In this document: positions 7,064 through 7,951 of the stretch, one piece after another
Position numbering within the stretch: the stretch's first letter is position 1
Layout: each line of letters begins with the position of its first letter
Assembly (NCBI GenBank): GCA_020355945.1
Contig: CP070627.1
Span: 1,342,637 to 1,350,587 of the forward strand
Source: Candidatus Aminicenantota bacterium
GTDB lineage: Bacteria > Acidobacteriota > Aminicenantia > UBA2199
Length of the DNA: 7,951 nucleotides
Direction of reading: 5' to 3'
Program-made: the position numbers and the translations under genes
The notes under the pieces: generated by a model
What the model saw: only the letters and a program-made list of their open reading frames with translations
What the model was told of the DNA's origin: nothing
The model's database searches: none

Positions 7064-7951
7064 TCACTATCCTCCTCTGCAGCCAACATATCTCTTAACA
7101 GCATATCAACCTCCTTTTCCGAAAGTTCATTAATTTTCGCTATTAATTGTTCCGATTCTTCTGCACTATCCTGATGGGGTGTATCTACCGGTCCCGGGGA
7201 TGGCGATGGGGAAGAGGTGGCTGCCACCAGTTGTTCAAGCATCTGTGCTGCCAGTTGAGCAATGCTGGGTCCCTGGAGAAACTTCACCAGGGGAAGAACT
7301 ATCCCCAGCTCGATTTCGATCCGGTTCTTTAGCTCGACAGCCATTAAAGAGTCTATACCCATATTGTTAAGAGGTTGCAGAATGTCCAATTTCGATACCT
7401 GAAACCCCAGTACCTCGGCCACTTGACCGCGAAAATGTTCCTCCAACAATTGCTGGCGTTTTTCCGGCTCTGCAGCGAGAAGGGTGTGTCTCATTTCGGT
7501 TGATGATGTTGACGAGTCCGGTCCCCCGTGGGCGTACTCCAGTTGGGAAATCAATGCGTACCTGCCGAAACCGGAATAAAATTTGTTCCACTGCTGCCAG
7601 TTGATGGGCATCGCGATGACCTGGGCCGATTCCTGGCAGAGCAGCCGTCCCAGGAGTTCCATTCTCCTGGTAGGCTCGATGCTCCCAAATCCTTGTATGG
7701 CAAGACGCCCATCCGGGTCAAATTTAGCAGCCATACCAATGCCAGCCCAGGGTCCCCAGTTGATACTAAGGGCGGGTTTACCACCAGCTTTTCGATAATG
7801 GGCAAGTATATCCAGGAAGGCATTGGCGGCAGAGTAGTTTCCCTGGCCCGGGGCTCCCAGTACGGAGGCTCCCGAAGAGAAAAGCACGAAGAAATCCAAA
7901 GACTCGTTTGAGGTCAGGGTATGCAGGTTCCAGGCTCCTTTGATCTTAGGT
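7060..7951 (-). CDS. Type I modular polyketide synthase, C-terminal end (KR-ACP-docking tail), 5' end beyond window
   Basis: This is the end of a modular PKS; 296 residues are visible and the frame is open to the right edge. The first residues, PKIKGAWNLH, are the typical KR segment leading to the strand LDFFVLFSS. The KR catalytic set is present: Ser26, Tyr39 thirteen residues later in GQGNYSAAN, and Asn43 in the YxxxN spacing, so the ketoreductase should be active on the beta-keto group of the ACP-bound chain. The NADPH-binding half lies outside. An ACP follows at about 165-240 with the phosphopantetheine serine in GIDSLMAVEL (Ser201, codon 7348-7350). After it come a Ser/Pro linker (PSPSPGPVD) and an acidic helix ending LSEKEVDMLLRDML, which resembles a C-terminal docking element. 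There is no thioesterase, so the chain should pass to the next protein. The stop overlaps the start of the downstream gene by 4 bp (ATGA). A TTG codon at 7897-7899 lies inside the KR and is not a real start. Confidence 0.95.
   Translation of the reverse strand, partial: PKIKGAWNLHTLTSNESLDFFVLFSSGASVLGAPGQGNYSAANAFLDILAHYRKAGGKPALSINWGPWAGIGMAAKFDPDGRLAIQGFGSIEPTRRMELLGRLLCQESAQVIAMPINWQQWNKFYSGFGRYALISQLEYAHGGPDSSTSSTEMRHTLLAAEPEKRQQLLEEHFRGQVAEVLGFQVSKLDILQPLNNMGIDSLMAVELKNRIEIELGIVLPLVKFLQGPSIAQLAAQMLEQLVAATSSPSPSPGPVDTPHQDSAEESEQLIAKINELSEKEVDMLLRDMLAAEEDSE
7071..7076 (-). promoter_or_regulatory. Shine-Dalgarno for the C-PCP-KASIII-KASIII gene
   Basis: On the minus strand the sequence is AGGAGG, seven bases before the ATG at 7061-7063. 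It lies inside the last codons of the PKS gene (the GAG GAG GAT stretch). Together with the ATGA stop/start overlap it supports translational coupling and roughly balanced amounts of the two assembly-line proteins. Confidence 0.85.

Noticed and set aside
7060..7899. A separate small protein starting at the TTG at 7897-7899
   Set aside because: The frame continues to the right edge with typical KR sequence (PKIKGAWNLH), so TTG is an internal Leu codon of a larger PKS.

Overview
The window is a tightly packed, single-direction (minus strand) piece of a bacterial polyketide/non-ribosomal peptide biosynthetic cluster. Read in the direction of transcription (right to left) it holds five genes: (1) the 3' end of a modular type I PKS (ketoreductase end, ACP, C-terminal docking tail); (2) a 1249-residue protein with the order condensation domain, carrier protein, ketoacyl synthase III (KASIII)-like domain, second KASIII-like domain; (3) a stand-alone 326-residue KASIII-like protein; (4) a 323-residue class I SAM-dependent methyltransferase; (5) the first 426 residues of a cobalamin-binding-type radical SAM enzyme that resembles the PhpK family and runs off the left edge. 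Gene gaps are -4, 26, 43 and 12 bp, and every visible start has a purine-rich Shine-Dalgarno. This looks like one operon whose promoter and terminator both lie outside the window.

Organism: certainly a bacterium, judging by the strong AGGAGG-type ribosome binding sites and operon layout, with middling base composition. Hand counts of single 60-base lines give about 52% GC in the PKS and condensation-domain genes (lines 6301, 7261) and about 32-37% in the radical SAM gene (lines 121, 721, 961). I cannot name the phylum from this sequence alone.

How the genes may work together (inference): the upstream PKS hands a ketoreduced acyl chain from its last ACP to the condensation domain of the next protein. 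That protein has a carrier domain but no adenylation domain and no thioesterase or reductase release domain. In their place sit two KASIII-like domains, the first with an intact Cys-His-Asn triad and the second with all three positions changed. A third KASIII-like protein, with Cys but no canonical His, follows in trans. KASIII relatives in natural product pathways make C-C bonds with small acyl units or transfer acyl groups to O or N (e.g. PqsD, PqsBC, CerJ, DpsC), so this trio is a candidate for an unusual chain-release or late acyl-transfer/condensation step. The two methyltransferase-like enzymes would then tailor the product. The three-KASIII arrangement is the part of the window most worth following up.

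The longest non-coding stretch is the 43-bp gap at 2264-2306. No RNA genes, mobile elements, CRISPR arrays or convincing terminators were seen.
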